64,000 nucleotides of DNA from Methanobacterium petrolearium (lineage in GTDB: Archaea > Methanobacteriota > Methanobacteria > Methanobacteriales > Methanobacteriaceae), in the NCBI RefSeq assembly GCF_017873625.1, contig NZ_JAGGKL010000006.1:62001-126000 (forward strand), in the 5' to 3' direction. The notes under the pieces were generated by a model that ran no database searches, was not told the DNA's origin, and was given only the letters and a program-made list of their open reading frames with translations. The translations under genes were made by a program, and so were the position numbers. Shown here piece after piece: positions 7,624 to 15,430 of the stretch (positions are counted from its first letter, which is position 1; every line of letters starts with the position of its first letter).

Positions 7624-8073
7624 ATGTCCGAAAAAGATGTAAAAATTGTGGGTTTTTGTTGTAACTGGTGTTGCTATGGGGGTGCAGACACTGCAGGTAC
7701 AGCCAGGATGCAGTACCCTCCCAATGTCAGAATTTTAAGGGTGATGTGTTCCGGCCGTATTAACCCATCAATGGTACTTAAATCATTTAAAGAAGGTGCA
7801 GATGGCGTTTTTGTGGGTGGTTGTCATATGGGAGACTGCCACTACGATGCTGGGAACTATAAATGGAACCGTCGAGCCAAACTGATTGAAGATATTTTAC
7901 CCGAATTTGGGATTGAAAAGGAAAGATTCAGATTCGAATGGATATCTGCTTCAGAAGGTGAAAAGTTCCAGAAGACCATGAAAGAATTCAGTGATACCAT
8001 AAAATCAATTGGACCACTTAAAAGATCAACACCCCAACTCACTTCCCATGCAAAAGCCACTGCCAAAACCTAA
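7624..8073 (+). CDS. MvhD-like iron-sulfur protein (link to heterodisulfide reductase)
   Basis: The 149-residue protein belongs to the MvhD/VhuD family, which carries a [2Fe-2S] cluster and passes electrons to HdrA. The N-terminal cysteine-rich GFCCNWCCYGGAD motif (C12, C13, C16, C17) and the central VMCSGRI and GGCHMGDCHYDAGN motifs are all present. No HdrA or hydrogenase large-subunit gene is adjacent, so the protein may dock to an HdrABC encoded elsewhere. The leader AAGGTGATATAAATG is the same as that of the FdhB-like gene upstream, and the gap of 71 bp suggests one operon. The last 15 residues, rich in Thr, Ala and Lys, look like an unstructured tail. Confidence 0.88.
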   Translation: MSEKDVKIVGFCCNWCCYGGADTAGTARMQYPPNVRILRVMCSGRINPSMVLKSFKEGADGVFVGGCHMGDCHYDAGNYKWNRRAKLIEDILPEFGIEKERFRFEWISASEGEKFQKTMKEFSDTIKSIGPLKRSTPQLTSHAKATAKT

Positions 8074-8121
8074 AAATAGATTATTTTATTTTTTAAATTT
8101 CATCTTTTTGGTGATAAAAAA

Positions 8122-9147
8122 ATGAAAATCGCAGTTTATGGTGCTGGCAATCAGGACCTTTACGTTAATCAGTTAAACCTACCTGAAAAGTACGGTGGAA
8201 ACGCACCATACGGTGGAAGCCGGATGGCCATCGAGTTTTCAAATGCCGGACATCAGGTTTACCTTGCTGAACCCCACCGGGACATACTTTCACCTAATCT
8301 GTGGAAAATTGTGGAGGATTCAGGAGTGACTGTTACCTCCGACGATGCTGAAGCAGGCCGTAATGCTGAAATAGCCATACTTTTTACTCCCTTCGGCAAG
8401 TCCACCTTTAACATAGCTAAAAACATTATATCCCATCTCCCGGAAAATGGAGTGATTGCCAATACCTGTACTGTATCTCCCCTGGTTCTCTATTATGTGC
8501 TGGAGCTTGAGATAAAAAGAAAAAGGAGTGATGTGGGTATTTGTTCCATGCACCCGGCAGCAGTTCCTGGAACTCCTCAGCATGGCCATTATGTCATTGG
8601 AGGGCACAGCACCAATGATCTGGATCTGGCTACCAAAGAACAAATCCAGAAATGTGTTGATCTGGCCAGAGATTGTAAAAAAGAGGCTTATGTTGTGCCT
8701 GCTGATGTTTCATCAGCAGTGGCAGATATGGGATCCCTGGTTACAGCAGTGACCCTCTCCGGTGTTCTGGATTACTATCAAGTAGGGACCAAAATCATCC
8801 AGGCCCCTAAAGAGATGGTGGAAAAACAGATACTCATGACCCTGCAGACCATGGCCTCTCTGGTGGAGTCCTCCGGAGTGGAAGGACTCCTGAAGGCAAT
8901 GAATCCAGAATTACTGGTGAAAAGTGCCAGTTCAATGCACCTTTTAGAAGAACAGAAGGATTTAGATGCAGCTCTGGAGACACTATCTGACCTGGATCCG
9001 GAGTTAATGGAAAATGCCAGAGAAGCTGAAATAAAACCAACTAACCTGGTAGCTGCCCAGGCCCTGGCCAAGGAACTCCTGGCCCTTATGGGTGAAAGGG
9101 CATCTGAAGGTACTATCAGACGATGCATGCGTAAAATGTTTGAATAA
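8122..9147 (+). CDS. hmdII: HmdII-type paralogue of [Fe]-hydrogenase
   Basis: The 341-residue protein is an Hmd paralogue of the HmdII/HmdIII type, shown by MKIAVYGAGN, TPFGKSTF, NTCTVSPLVLYY, MHPAAVPGTPQHGHYV and the C-terminal GERASEGTIRRCMRK segment. Cys116 corresponds to the cysteine that binds iron in Hmd, so FeGP-cofactor binding remains possible. The catalytic His14 of Hmd is Tyr14 here by position, consistent with reports that HmdII has little or no hydrogenase activity. HmdII has been proposed to be a regulatory or sensor protein. Here it is the last gene of the FdhA-like/FdhB/MvhD set, 48 bp behind MvhD with GGTGAT before the ATG, and 5 kb from hmd. Confidence 0.87.
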   Translation: MKIAVYGAGNQDLYVNQLNLPEKYGGNAPYGGSRMAIEFSNAGHQVYLAEPHRDILSPNLWKIVEDSGVTVTSDDAEAGRNAEIAILFTPFGKSTFNIAKNIISHLPENGVIANTCTVSPLVLYYVLELEIKRKRSDVGICSMHPAAVPGTPQHGHYVIGGHSTNDLDLATKEQIQKCVDLARDCKKEAYVVPADVSSAVADMGSLVTAVTLSGVLDYYQVGTKIIQAPKEMVEKQILMTLQTMASLVESSGVEGLLKAMNPELLVKSASSMHLLEEQKDLDAALETLSDLDPELMENAREAEIKPTNLVAAQALAKELLALMGERASEGTIRRCMRKMFE

Positions 9148-9317
9148 TCCTTTTTTTATAATTGCATGAATTTAAATAACTTTTTTTCTTTAATAAAACT
9201 AAATTCGTCAGCAAAATCATCATTATACATATCCTGTCTTTATACTTTTCATTTTTTTAAACTTCTATTTCTACTAAAAACAACAAACTATAATCATACA
9301 TTAAGGGGGCCTCACTT

Positions 9318-11189
9318 ATCCGGAAAAATAATAAAATTTCTGGCAAACTTGGACTTTCTGTTAATGCCCTGAAAGTTTTGGAAAAAAGATACCTTACCAA
9401 AGATGAGGAAGGGAGAATTACTGAAACCCCTGAAGAGATGTTCAGAAGGGTGGCTGAGAATATAGCCCAAGTAGATCTTCAGTATGACAAAAATGCTGAA
9501 ATTGACGCTCTTCAGGAAGAATTTTACCATTTAATGACTGGTCTAAAGTTTCTTCCGAACTCCCCCACTCTGATGAATGCTGGCACTTCCCTAAATCAGT
9601 TATCTGCATGTTTTGTTTTACCTGTGGAAGATTCAATAGAAGGCATATTTGATTCATTAAAGCACATGGCCCTTATCCATAAATCAGGAGGAGGGGTTGG
9701 TTTTTCATTTTCCAAAATTCGGCCGGCAGGAGACGTGGTTCGGTCAACTAAAGGAATTGCATCAGGACCTATTTCATTCATGCACATCTATGATGCAGCT
9801 ACTGATGTGATAAAGCAGGGTGGCCGGAGAAGGGGTGCTAATATGAGTATACTCCAAATTGATCACCCTAACATACTGGAATTTATCACGGTTAAAGAAA
9901 AAAGGAAAGAAAATAGTGGAAAATTAGATGAAAAAGAGATGACCACATCTAGAAGGGAATTCAGGGATCAACTCACCAATTTTAACCTGTCGGTGGCTGT
10001 TGATGATGAGTTCATACAGAAAGTTCAGGATGATAATCTGATAGAACTGGTAAATCCCAGAAATAATGGACTGGTAATGTCAGTACCTGCACGGATGATT
10101 TTTGATTTAATGGTGCATACAGCCTGGGAAAGTGGTGATCCTGGAATCCTATTCATGGATGAAATAAACCGTCACAATCCAACTCCTCAACTGGGATTAA
10201 TACAAGCAACCAATCCCTGCGGTGAACAACCTCTCCTTCCCTACGAGTCCTGCAACCTGGGATCCATCAACCTGGCGCGCATGGTGGAAAATGGATTTAT
10301 ACAATGGGATAAACTTAAAAAAACCATCAAAACTGCGGTGCATTTTTTGGATAACGTGATTGATGCCAATCAGTACCCCCTGCCAGAAATAGAAAGCATG
10401 ACCTTCAAAACTCGGAAAATTGGCTTAGGAGTAATGGGTTTTGCTGACCTGCTTATCCTGCTTGGGATCCCCTATAATTCTCAAGAAGCACTGGATATAG
10501 CCAGGAAAATCGCAAAATTCATCAGTGAAACTGCTAGGGAATCTTCAGTTGAACTTGGTGAAATTAAAGGGTCATTTCCTGCATTTAATAAGAGTAAATG
10601 GGATAAAAAGGGTTATTCTGCTATGCGTAATGCTACCACCACCACTATTGCCCCTACAGGATCTATAAGTATAATTGCGGGAGTTTCCAGTGGGATTGAA
10701 CCCTTATTTGCTGTTAGTTTCCAGAGGGATGTGCTGGATGGGAGCAAATTATTGGAAATAAACTCTCTTTTCCAGAAAATAGCCCTGAAAAGGGGTTTTT
10801 ACAGTGAAAAACTCATGCTTAAAATTGCCAGGAAGGGTTCTTTAACTGGTTTAAGGGAAATTCCTGCAGATATTCGGCAGTTGTTTGTAACCACATATGA
10901 TATTGATCCTTCCTGGCAGGTGCGGATGCAGGCTGCGTTCCAGGAACATGTGGACAACGCAGTATCAAAAACTGTTAACCTTCCCTCTGATGCAACTCCT
11001 GAAGATGTTAAGAAGGTTTTCCTACTAGCCCATCAGCTTAAATGTAAAGGAATAACAGTTTATAGGTATGGGAGTAAAGAAAAACAGGTTTTATATGTGG
11101 GTGTAGTTCCAGATAACCAAGAACATGAATATTTAAATGCTAAATCTGAGTATTCAGGGGGTTGTCCTTCTTTTATCTGTATACACTAA
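9318..11189 (+). CDS. nrdJ: Class II (adenosylcobalamin-dependent) ribonucleotide reductase with uncertain start codon
   Basis: This enzyme makes deoxyribonucleotides using coenzyme B12. Counting from TTG 9378, the conserved SAC cysteine is at 78, the finger loop NPCGE at 279-283, its partner Cys at 292, and the C-terminal redox pair at C596 and C601 (CPSFIC). TTG 9378 lies inside the conserved N-terminal segment LSVNALKVLEKRYL, so translation must start earlier. The frame is open from 9294 but has no ATG, GTG or TTG there. The best candidate is ATC at 9318, with AAGGGGG at 9303-9309 eight bases ahead. The coordinates use that candidate; the product call is firm, the start is not. Confidence 0.9.
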   Translation: MRKNNKISGKLGLSVNALKVLEKRYLTKDEEGRITETPEEMFRRVAENIAQVDLQYDKNAEIDALQEEFYHLMTGLKFLPNSPTLMNAGTSLNQLSACFVLPVEDSIEGIFDSLKHMALIHKSGGGVGFSFSKIRPAGDVVRSTKGIASGPISFMHIYDAATDVIKQGGRRRGANMSILQIDHPNILEFITVKEKRKENSGKLDEKEMTTSRREFRDQLTNFNLSVAVDDEFIQKVQDDNLIELVNPRNNGLVMSVPARMIFDLMVHTAWESGDPGILFMDEINRHNPTPQLGLIQATNPCGEQPLLPYESCNLGSINLARMVENGFIQWDKLKKTIKTAVHFLDNVIDANQYPLPEIESMTFKTRKIGLGVMGFADLLILLGIPYNSQEALDIARKIAKFISETARESSVELGEIKGSFPAFNKSKWDKKGYSAMRNATTTTIAPTGSISIIAGVSSGIEPLFAVSFQRDVLDGSKLLEINSLFQKIALKRGFYSEKLMLKIARKGSLTGLREIPADIRQLFVTTYDIDPSWQVRMQAAFQEHVDNAVSKTVNLPSDATPEDVKKVFLLAHQLKCKGITVYRYGSKEKQVLYVGVVPDNQEHEYLNAKSEYSGGCPSFICIH

Positions 11190-11258
11190 AACCATCTAAA
11201 AGTGAAGTAAACCATCTAAAGTAAACCATCTAAAAGGAAGCAGAACATTAATTTTCAT

Positions 11259-12191
11259 TTATTTTACAGGTTTAAAATTAGGATCCAAATCCAGAGCTTT
11301 ATCATAACATTCCTGGGCTTCCTGATCTTCTCCCAGTTTCAAAAGGGCATTCCCTTTAGTGTGCCATAATTCAGAATTTTCAGGATCCAATTTTAAGGCT
11401 CTGTTGAAACATTCAACTGAATTTTGATATTTTTCAAGCATTCCCATTGCAATTCCTTTATTGTACAGTACCCTAGAATTGTCAGGATTTATTTTAAGAG
11501 CTTTATTATAACAATCAATAGCTTCCTGGTGTTTGAATGCCTTTGTAAGGTTGTTTCCCTTATTATTCAATACCTTTGTATTTTCTGGGTCTAATTTAAG
11601 GGCTTTGTCAAAGACTTTAGAAGCCCGACTGAATTTACGGATTTCTGTGAGGGAAATACCTTTAATATTCAGGATCATTACATTGGAAGGTTCAAGTTCC
11701 AGTGCCTTGTCAAATGAATCTATTGCCTTTCTATATTCTTTAATTTTCATGAGTTGGAGACCTTTTCTGTTCCATGCCATTACCTCATTGTCAGATTTTA
11801 TTGTCTTTTTAAATGATTCTTCAATTCTCCGATATTCATCCATGCGTTTGGAGTACCCATAACCAGTCCAAATCATTCCCAGCAAATAAATTCCAGCTAA
11901 AACCGTGAAAAAGAGGGATACCCAAATATCCCTAGTATTAGAGAATTGATATAACTTAAAAAATATCAATAGTCCTATTCCAATCGAAGATGCAACTATT
12001 ATTCTCATAAAAAGAGTTTTATTATAATATTCCAATCTGTTGAAGATACCACTTAAAAGTAGTAAAACCCCAAAAGGACCAAAACATATTGCTATAAACA
12101 TATCAGAAAACCCAGTAGCAGTCAAACTATACAAAAGAGTGCATAATAATAAAATAGAACCCACTATTATATCTGATGACGATTTTTTCAT
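11259..12191 (-). CDS. TPR-repeat membrane protein
   Basis: The 310-residue protein has four predicted membrane helices in the first 110 residues (about 8-27, 30-48, 61-80 and 91-110), then about five tetratricopeptide repeats from 130 to 305. The repeats carry the W/G/Y/A/P signature, as in KALELEPSN and KALKLDPEN units. TPR domains bind other proteins; with the membrane anchor this suggests a scaffold at the cytoplasmic membrane. It is convergent with nrdJ, with 70 bp between, and has no operon partner. Two more TPR proteins lie within 10 kb. A specific function cannot be assigned. Confidence 0.8.
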   Translation of the reverse strand: MKKSSSDIIVGSILLLCTLLYSLTATGFSDMFIAICFGPFGVLLLLSGIFNRLEYYNKTLFMRIIVASSIGIGLLIFFKLYQFSNTRDIWVSLFFTVLAGIYLLGMIWTGYGYSKRMDEYRRIEESFKKTIKSDNEVMAWNRKGLQLMKIKEYRKAIDSFDKALELEPSNVMILNIKGISLTEIRKFSRASKVFDKALKLDPENTKVLNNKGNNLTKAFKHQEAIDCYNKALKINPDNSRVLYNKGIAMGMLEKYQNSVECFNRALKLDPENSELWHTKGNALLKLGEDQEAQECYDKALDLDPNFKPVK

Positions 12192-12534
12192 TTAATTTCC
12201 AGCTTAATCAAAGTTCGGTACTATTTTACATTGTTTAACAAAAAAATATTGCATTTGAAATTGTATTATTGTCTTAACAAAATATATTAAATTTTACTTA
12301 TATTTAAAAATTTAGGCAACATATTACCACACCAACCAATAAAACAGTAGCTCCTTGTATGAGATTTGCACTGATAACAACTTCATTTGTAATACTTTAA
12401 CCAGTTTTTATACTAACTTTTAAATAGCTTAACCAATTATTATAATTAGAACAGAATGGCAAAAGTAAATGAAAATACTAATAATGTATATTTTTAGCGT
12501 TTTGAGACCTTAAAAAATTTAACAGGTGATATTA
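12192..12534. other. Intergenic region upstream of hcgG
   Basis: No gene is visible in this 343-bp AT-rich stretch between two divergent genes. A TATA-like ATTATTATAATTAG at about 12433-12446 is placed to drive hcgG, and AGGTGAT at 12525-12531 is its ribosome binding site. Nothing else stands out. Confidence 0.4.
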
Positions 12535-14040
12535 GTGCACGATTTGATCAAAGAAGCAGTAAATGACATGGATTCAGCCCTCAAACTCAGTAAATCAGAA
12601 AAAAATGTTAATGATGTGGTGGATGCAGTTTCTGAGTTATCAACTGCTGAAGCCACCCAACTAGGAATGAATTTCAAAAAATTTCCTCTAGGCTGTGACC
12701 TTACTGAGATCATTGTGGGCACCTGTGCATCAGACCTGGAGAAGGATGAACTGATTGGTAACTGCCTTTTATCAAACATGATTGGTGCTTCTATTCACGT
12801 GTGCGCTTATGCCTTTGCAGATATCGCTGAAAATTATAAAATGAGAGGTATTGATGTTCTCCGCGAAGTTCGAGAAGTTACAGATGTGCCTCTGGACCTG
12901 GATCACTTCGGAAGATATGGAGCCATGCGATTCCCCAGGGAAATTGTGAAATGCCCAGGACAGTGCTATAATGAAGGCCCTCCTTTCCATGAATGTCCCC
13001 GGGACAGAATACATGCCAGACTCCTGGACAAAGAGGAAGCAGCTTCAATGGAAAGGGATGACTGGGTTAAATGCTCTTCTTCTGTGGCTATTAACCTGAC
13101 CAGTGCCCAGGGGGGAGAAGGACATGCTGCACCATTAGAAGAGGCTGAAGAGATCGCCCAGCTTGCCCAAAAGTATGGTAAAGGTGTGGAGGCCATCATG
13201 TTCATAGGTGATGGTTATGATGATCTAATCACCGGATTTGAGAAAGCCCTGGAGTTAGGGGCAGATATCTTTGTACTGGAAGGTGGGCCTTTCAATCAGT
13301 CCAGTGATCGGTTGGATAGCTTTGCCAAGGCAGTGGCCATGGCCCGCCTACTGGTACCTGGGAAAATCGTTGCCACCAACGGTGCCTATGAAGATGAGTG
13401 TCGTGTGGGTTTACGGGCAGGGCTTAACGCTATAATCACTGGTTTTCCCAAGAATCATCATGGCTACATGTGTGGTTACAGTCCAGGAACAGCTAAAAAA
13501 GGTAATTTTGGACTTCCACGTGTGATCAAGATAATTAAAGAAGAACTCAAAGAGGGTTTAACCAGTGTGCCTATTCAAAGGGGTGAACTGGAAGCATTGG
13601 CCAGTGCAATTAAGGTGGTGGGACCTGAAAATGTGTATCCACAGAAAATTGGTGAGTTCCCAGTAGGTGATGCTCACTGGGCAGTGCTGCCCAACTCACC
13701 TATCTATGATAAAGTGAAAGTTGAAAGGACCATTCAGGGTATTCATGAAACCCTGACGGGTAGCAGTGCCGCACTCATAGGGGGAAGATTTGTATCATGG
13801 GCTTTAGCCAAAGAACTGGACAACGATGTGGATGAGATCATCATTAGCGATAAGGATCCGTGGGTGGAAAAGGTAACTGTTGATATCTTAAGTAGAGAAT
13901 TGGAACCAAATATCATTGGGGCCTCATCAGATGATAGATTAGCATCCGAAAGTGCTGATCACACCATAATCACTTCCACTATTCCTGGATTGGTTACCAA
14001 GATATCTAGGAAGTTGGATGGATCGATTACTTTGATTTAA
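12535..14040 (+). CDS. hcgG: HcgG (HmdC), FeGP-cofactor biosynthesis protein
   Basis: The 501-residue protein matches the HmdC/HcgG family of methanogens that have [Fe]-hydrogenase. Typical parts are the PLGCDLTEIIVGTCASDLE segment near residue 50, the cysteine-rich KCPGQCYNEGPPFHECPRDR segment near 145, and a glycine-rich C-terminal half. HcgG has been described as fibrillarin-like and is implicated in late steps of FeGP-cofactor assembly. GTG at 12535 is preferred over GTG 12526, because 12526 lies inside the AGGTGAT ribosome binding site and 12535 gives the normal spacing. The gene stands alone, 9 kb from hcgA, with its own promoter. Confidence 0.78.
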   Translation: MHDLIKEAVNDMDSALKLSKSEKNVNDVVDAVSELSTAEATQLGMNFKKFPLGCDLTEIIVGTCASDLEKDELIGNCLLSNMIGASIHVCAYAFADIAENYKMRGIDVLREVREVTDVPLDLDHFGRYGAMRFPREIVKCPGQCYNEGPPFHECPRDRIHARLLDKEEAASMERDDWVKCSSSVAINLTSAQGGEGHAAPLEEAEEIAQLAQKYGKGVEAIMFIGDGYDDLITGFEKALELGADIFVLEGGPFNQSSDRLDSFAKAVAMARLLVPGKIVATNGAYEDECRVGLRAGLNAIITGFPKNHHGYMCGYSPGTAKKGNFGLPRVIKIIKEELKEGLTSVPIQRGELEALASAIKVVGPENVYPQKIGEFPVGDAHWAVLPNSPIYDKVKVERTIQGIHETLTGSSAALIGGRFVSWALAKELDNDVDEIIISDKDPWVEKVTVDILSRELEPNIIGASSDDRLASESADHTIITSTIPGLVTKISRKLDGSITLI

Positions 14041-14108
14041 TTTAGTATTTATAACTCAATTCACTGCTTTCAAAGATACTTATGACCTAAACCACTCTTA
14101 TAGCCTCA

Positions 14109-14486
14109 TCAAGATTTATTGAAGTATTTTCTAATATCATGTACACTGAAAAATCCTATTAAAATACTAAACCCTCCAAGAATTAAAGCATCTTGATTTA
14201 TAAATAAACCCCATAATAATTCTAAAGCCCCAAAAACAAATAAAATAGTAGTACCCAATATCTGTAGAAACCAAATACGTGCAAACTGCGATATGGCCAA
14301 GACAACTCCGATTAAAATTGACAAAATAAATTCAGTGCCATGAATTCCATTGGCGGTACCAATAAAAGGGAAAAAAATAAACAATGCCCTGGTCAGTACC
14401 ACCCTATAATTATTCATAATCATCAATTTGGGACCATTTTTATCTTTAAATAACTTTTTATACATAATTTTTCTTTTATTAATCAT
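14109..14486 (-). CDS. Small integral membrane protein of unknown function
   Basis: A protein of 125 residues with a basic N-terminus (KRKIMYKKLFKDK) and four hydrophobic segments of membrane-helix length between residues 25 and 118. No family motif is recognisable. It lies convergent to hcgG with 68 bp between and has no same-strand neighbour in contact. ATG 14486 follows a GTGGTG sequence; an alternative GTG lies three codons upstream. The next 340 bp upstream contain the remnant of another membrane protein gene, so this may be a recently disturbed locus. Confidence 0.6.
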   Translation of the reverse strand: MINKRKIMYKKLFKDKNGPKLMIMNNYRVVLTRALFIFFPFIGTANGIHGTEFILSILIGVVLAISQFARIWFLQILGTTILFVFGALELLWGLFINQDALILGGFSILIGFFSVHDIRKYFNKS

Positions 14487-14530
14487 GTCCACCACAAATA
14501 AAATTTTAACAAAATAAGATGTAGAAAGGG

Positions 14531-14830
14531 TTAAAAAGCTCCATCACCACGGGATCCTCCTCCGGCCCCTCCACCACCAACACCTTAACATTCATCATCA
14601 GTTCCAGCAGTTAAATAGGCCTGCATGGTAGTATAGGTAGTTATAAATAAAAAAAGAGTATATTTTAGAGATTCATGATCAGTGAAAGTATGGAATACAT
14701 AGAGTGGACTGTTTTGGAGTTTTTCGTTTAGAGATTCGTAAACCAAAGACGAAACAACTTTATTTCCCTTCCCCGAGCAGTTCCATAAACAATGTATTCA
14801 TCAAATAATGCCGATATAAATATTAAAAAA
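14531..14830 (-). pseudogene. Decayed 3' end of a DUF2207-like membrane protein gene
   Basis: Reading the minus strand gives the C-terminal portion of a DUF2207-type protein with disabling changes. The parts are LFDEYIVYGTA, then after a frameshift a segment beginning NKVVSSLVYE, then TTYTTMQAYLTAGTDDEC, an in-frame stop, and a glycine-rich tail ending GGGSRGDGAF followed by a stop. A Gly-rich tail ending in GAF-type residues and a YxTALG-like segment are typical of DUF2207 C-termini. About 95 codons remain and the rest is missing, since the next intact gene ends at 14876. The presence of a dead gene is well supported by the joined frames; the family call is from memory of its features. Confidence 0.6.
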
Positions 14831-14875
14831 GTGATTCTATTTTTTTTATTTTTGGAATTCATATCATCTTCTCAT

Positions 14876-15430
14876 TCAAATTTTAATGAAATTCCCAGAT
14901 ACAAAATAAATAAAGAAAAACATCAAAGTTAAAATATAAGCTTGAATTTTTATTTTTGGATATTCTGACATGAAAAGATAAATAACCGATCCTATGGCAA
15001 TTAATCCGAAAAGTGTATAGAAATACCAGGTTATCAGATACAATAATCCAATTAGATTAAATAAAACTCCAAAAACATCACTTAAAGATATTTTCATTAC
15101 TGAAAGAACAATTAAATTTATGATCACTAAAACGAGAGTATAGGGGGGTACAATGAACATGAAAATACCTTTAATTGAATCCTTAACCTTTTTTTTCAAT
15201 ATAATCTTCAAAACTACGAATGCAAATACTCCATAAACCATCATTTTAATGAAGGGAATAAATGGATCAAAAATTGAGTTTACACTCATGAACTTGATGA
15301 CGAAAACTGAAAATGCATATAAATAGGTTATTAGAATCACTTTATTGTAAGGGGAAGGATAAGGTTGTATTTCATCTAGAGGTATTTTTTCCCATGGTTT
15401 TTTGTTATCTGATGATGATTTAAATCTCAT
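14876..15430 (-). CDS. Membrane protein of unknown function, last gene of a zinc-ribbon/TPR operon
   Basis: The 184-residue protein has a polar, proline-containing N-terminus (about 25 residues) followed by five predicted membrane helices up to the C-terminus. No known motif is visible; the layout is Yip1-like only in general appearance. Its ATG overlaps the stop of the upstream 587-residue TPR gene, so the two are translationally coupled. I infer that it works with the TPR protein, for example as its membrane anchor. Confidence 0.7.
   Translation of the reverse strand: MRFKSSSDNKKPWEKIPLDEIQPYPSPYNKVILITYLYAFSVFVIKFMSVNSIFDPFIPFIKMMVYGVFAFVVLKIILKKKVKDSIKGIFMFIVPPYTLVLVIINLIVLSVMKISLSDVFGVLFNLIGLLYLITWYFYTLFGLIAIGSVIYLFMSEYPKIKIQAYILTLMFFFIYFVSGNFIKI

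Noticed and set aside
9166..9372. Plus-strand frame of 68 codons before nrdJ
   Set aside because: Its Phe/Leu/Lys content is typical of random AT-rich DNA and it has no ribosome site; it overlaps the true nrdJ N-terminus in another frame.
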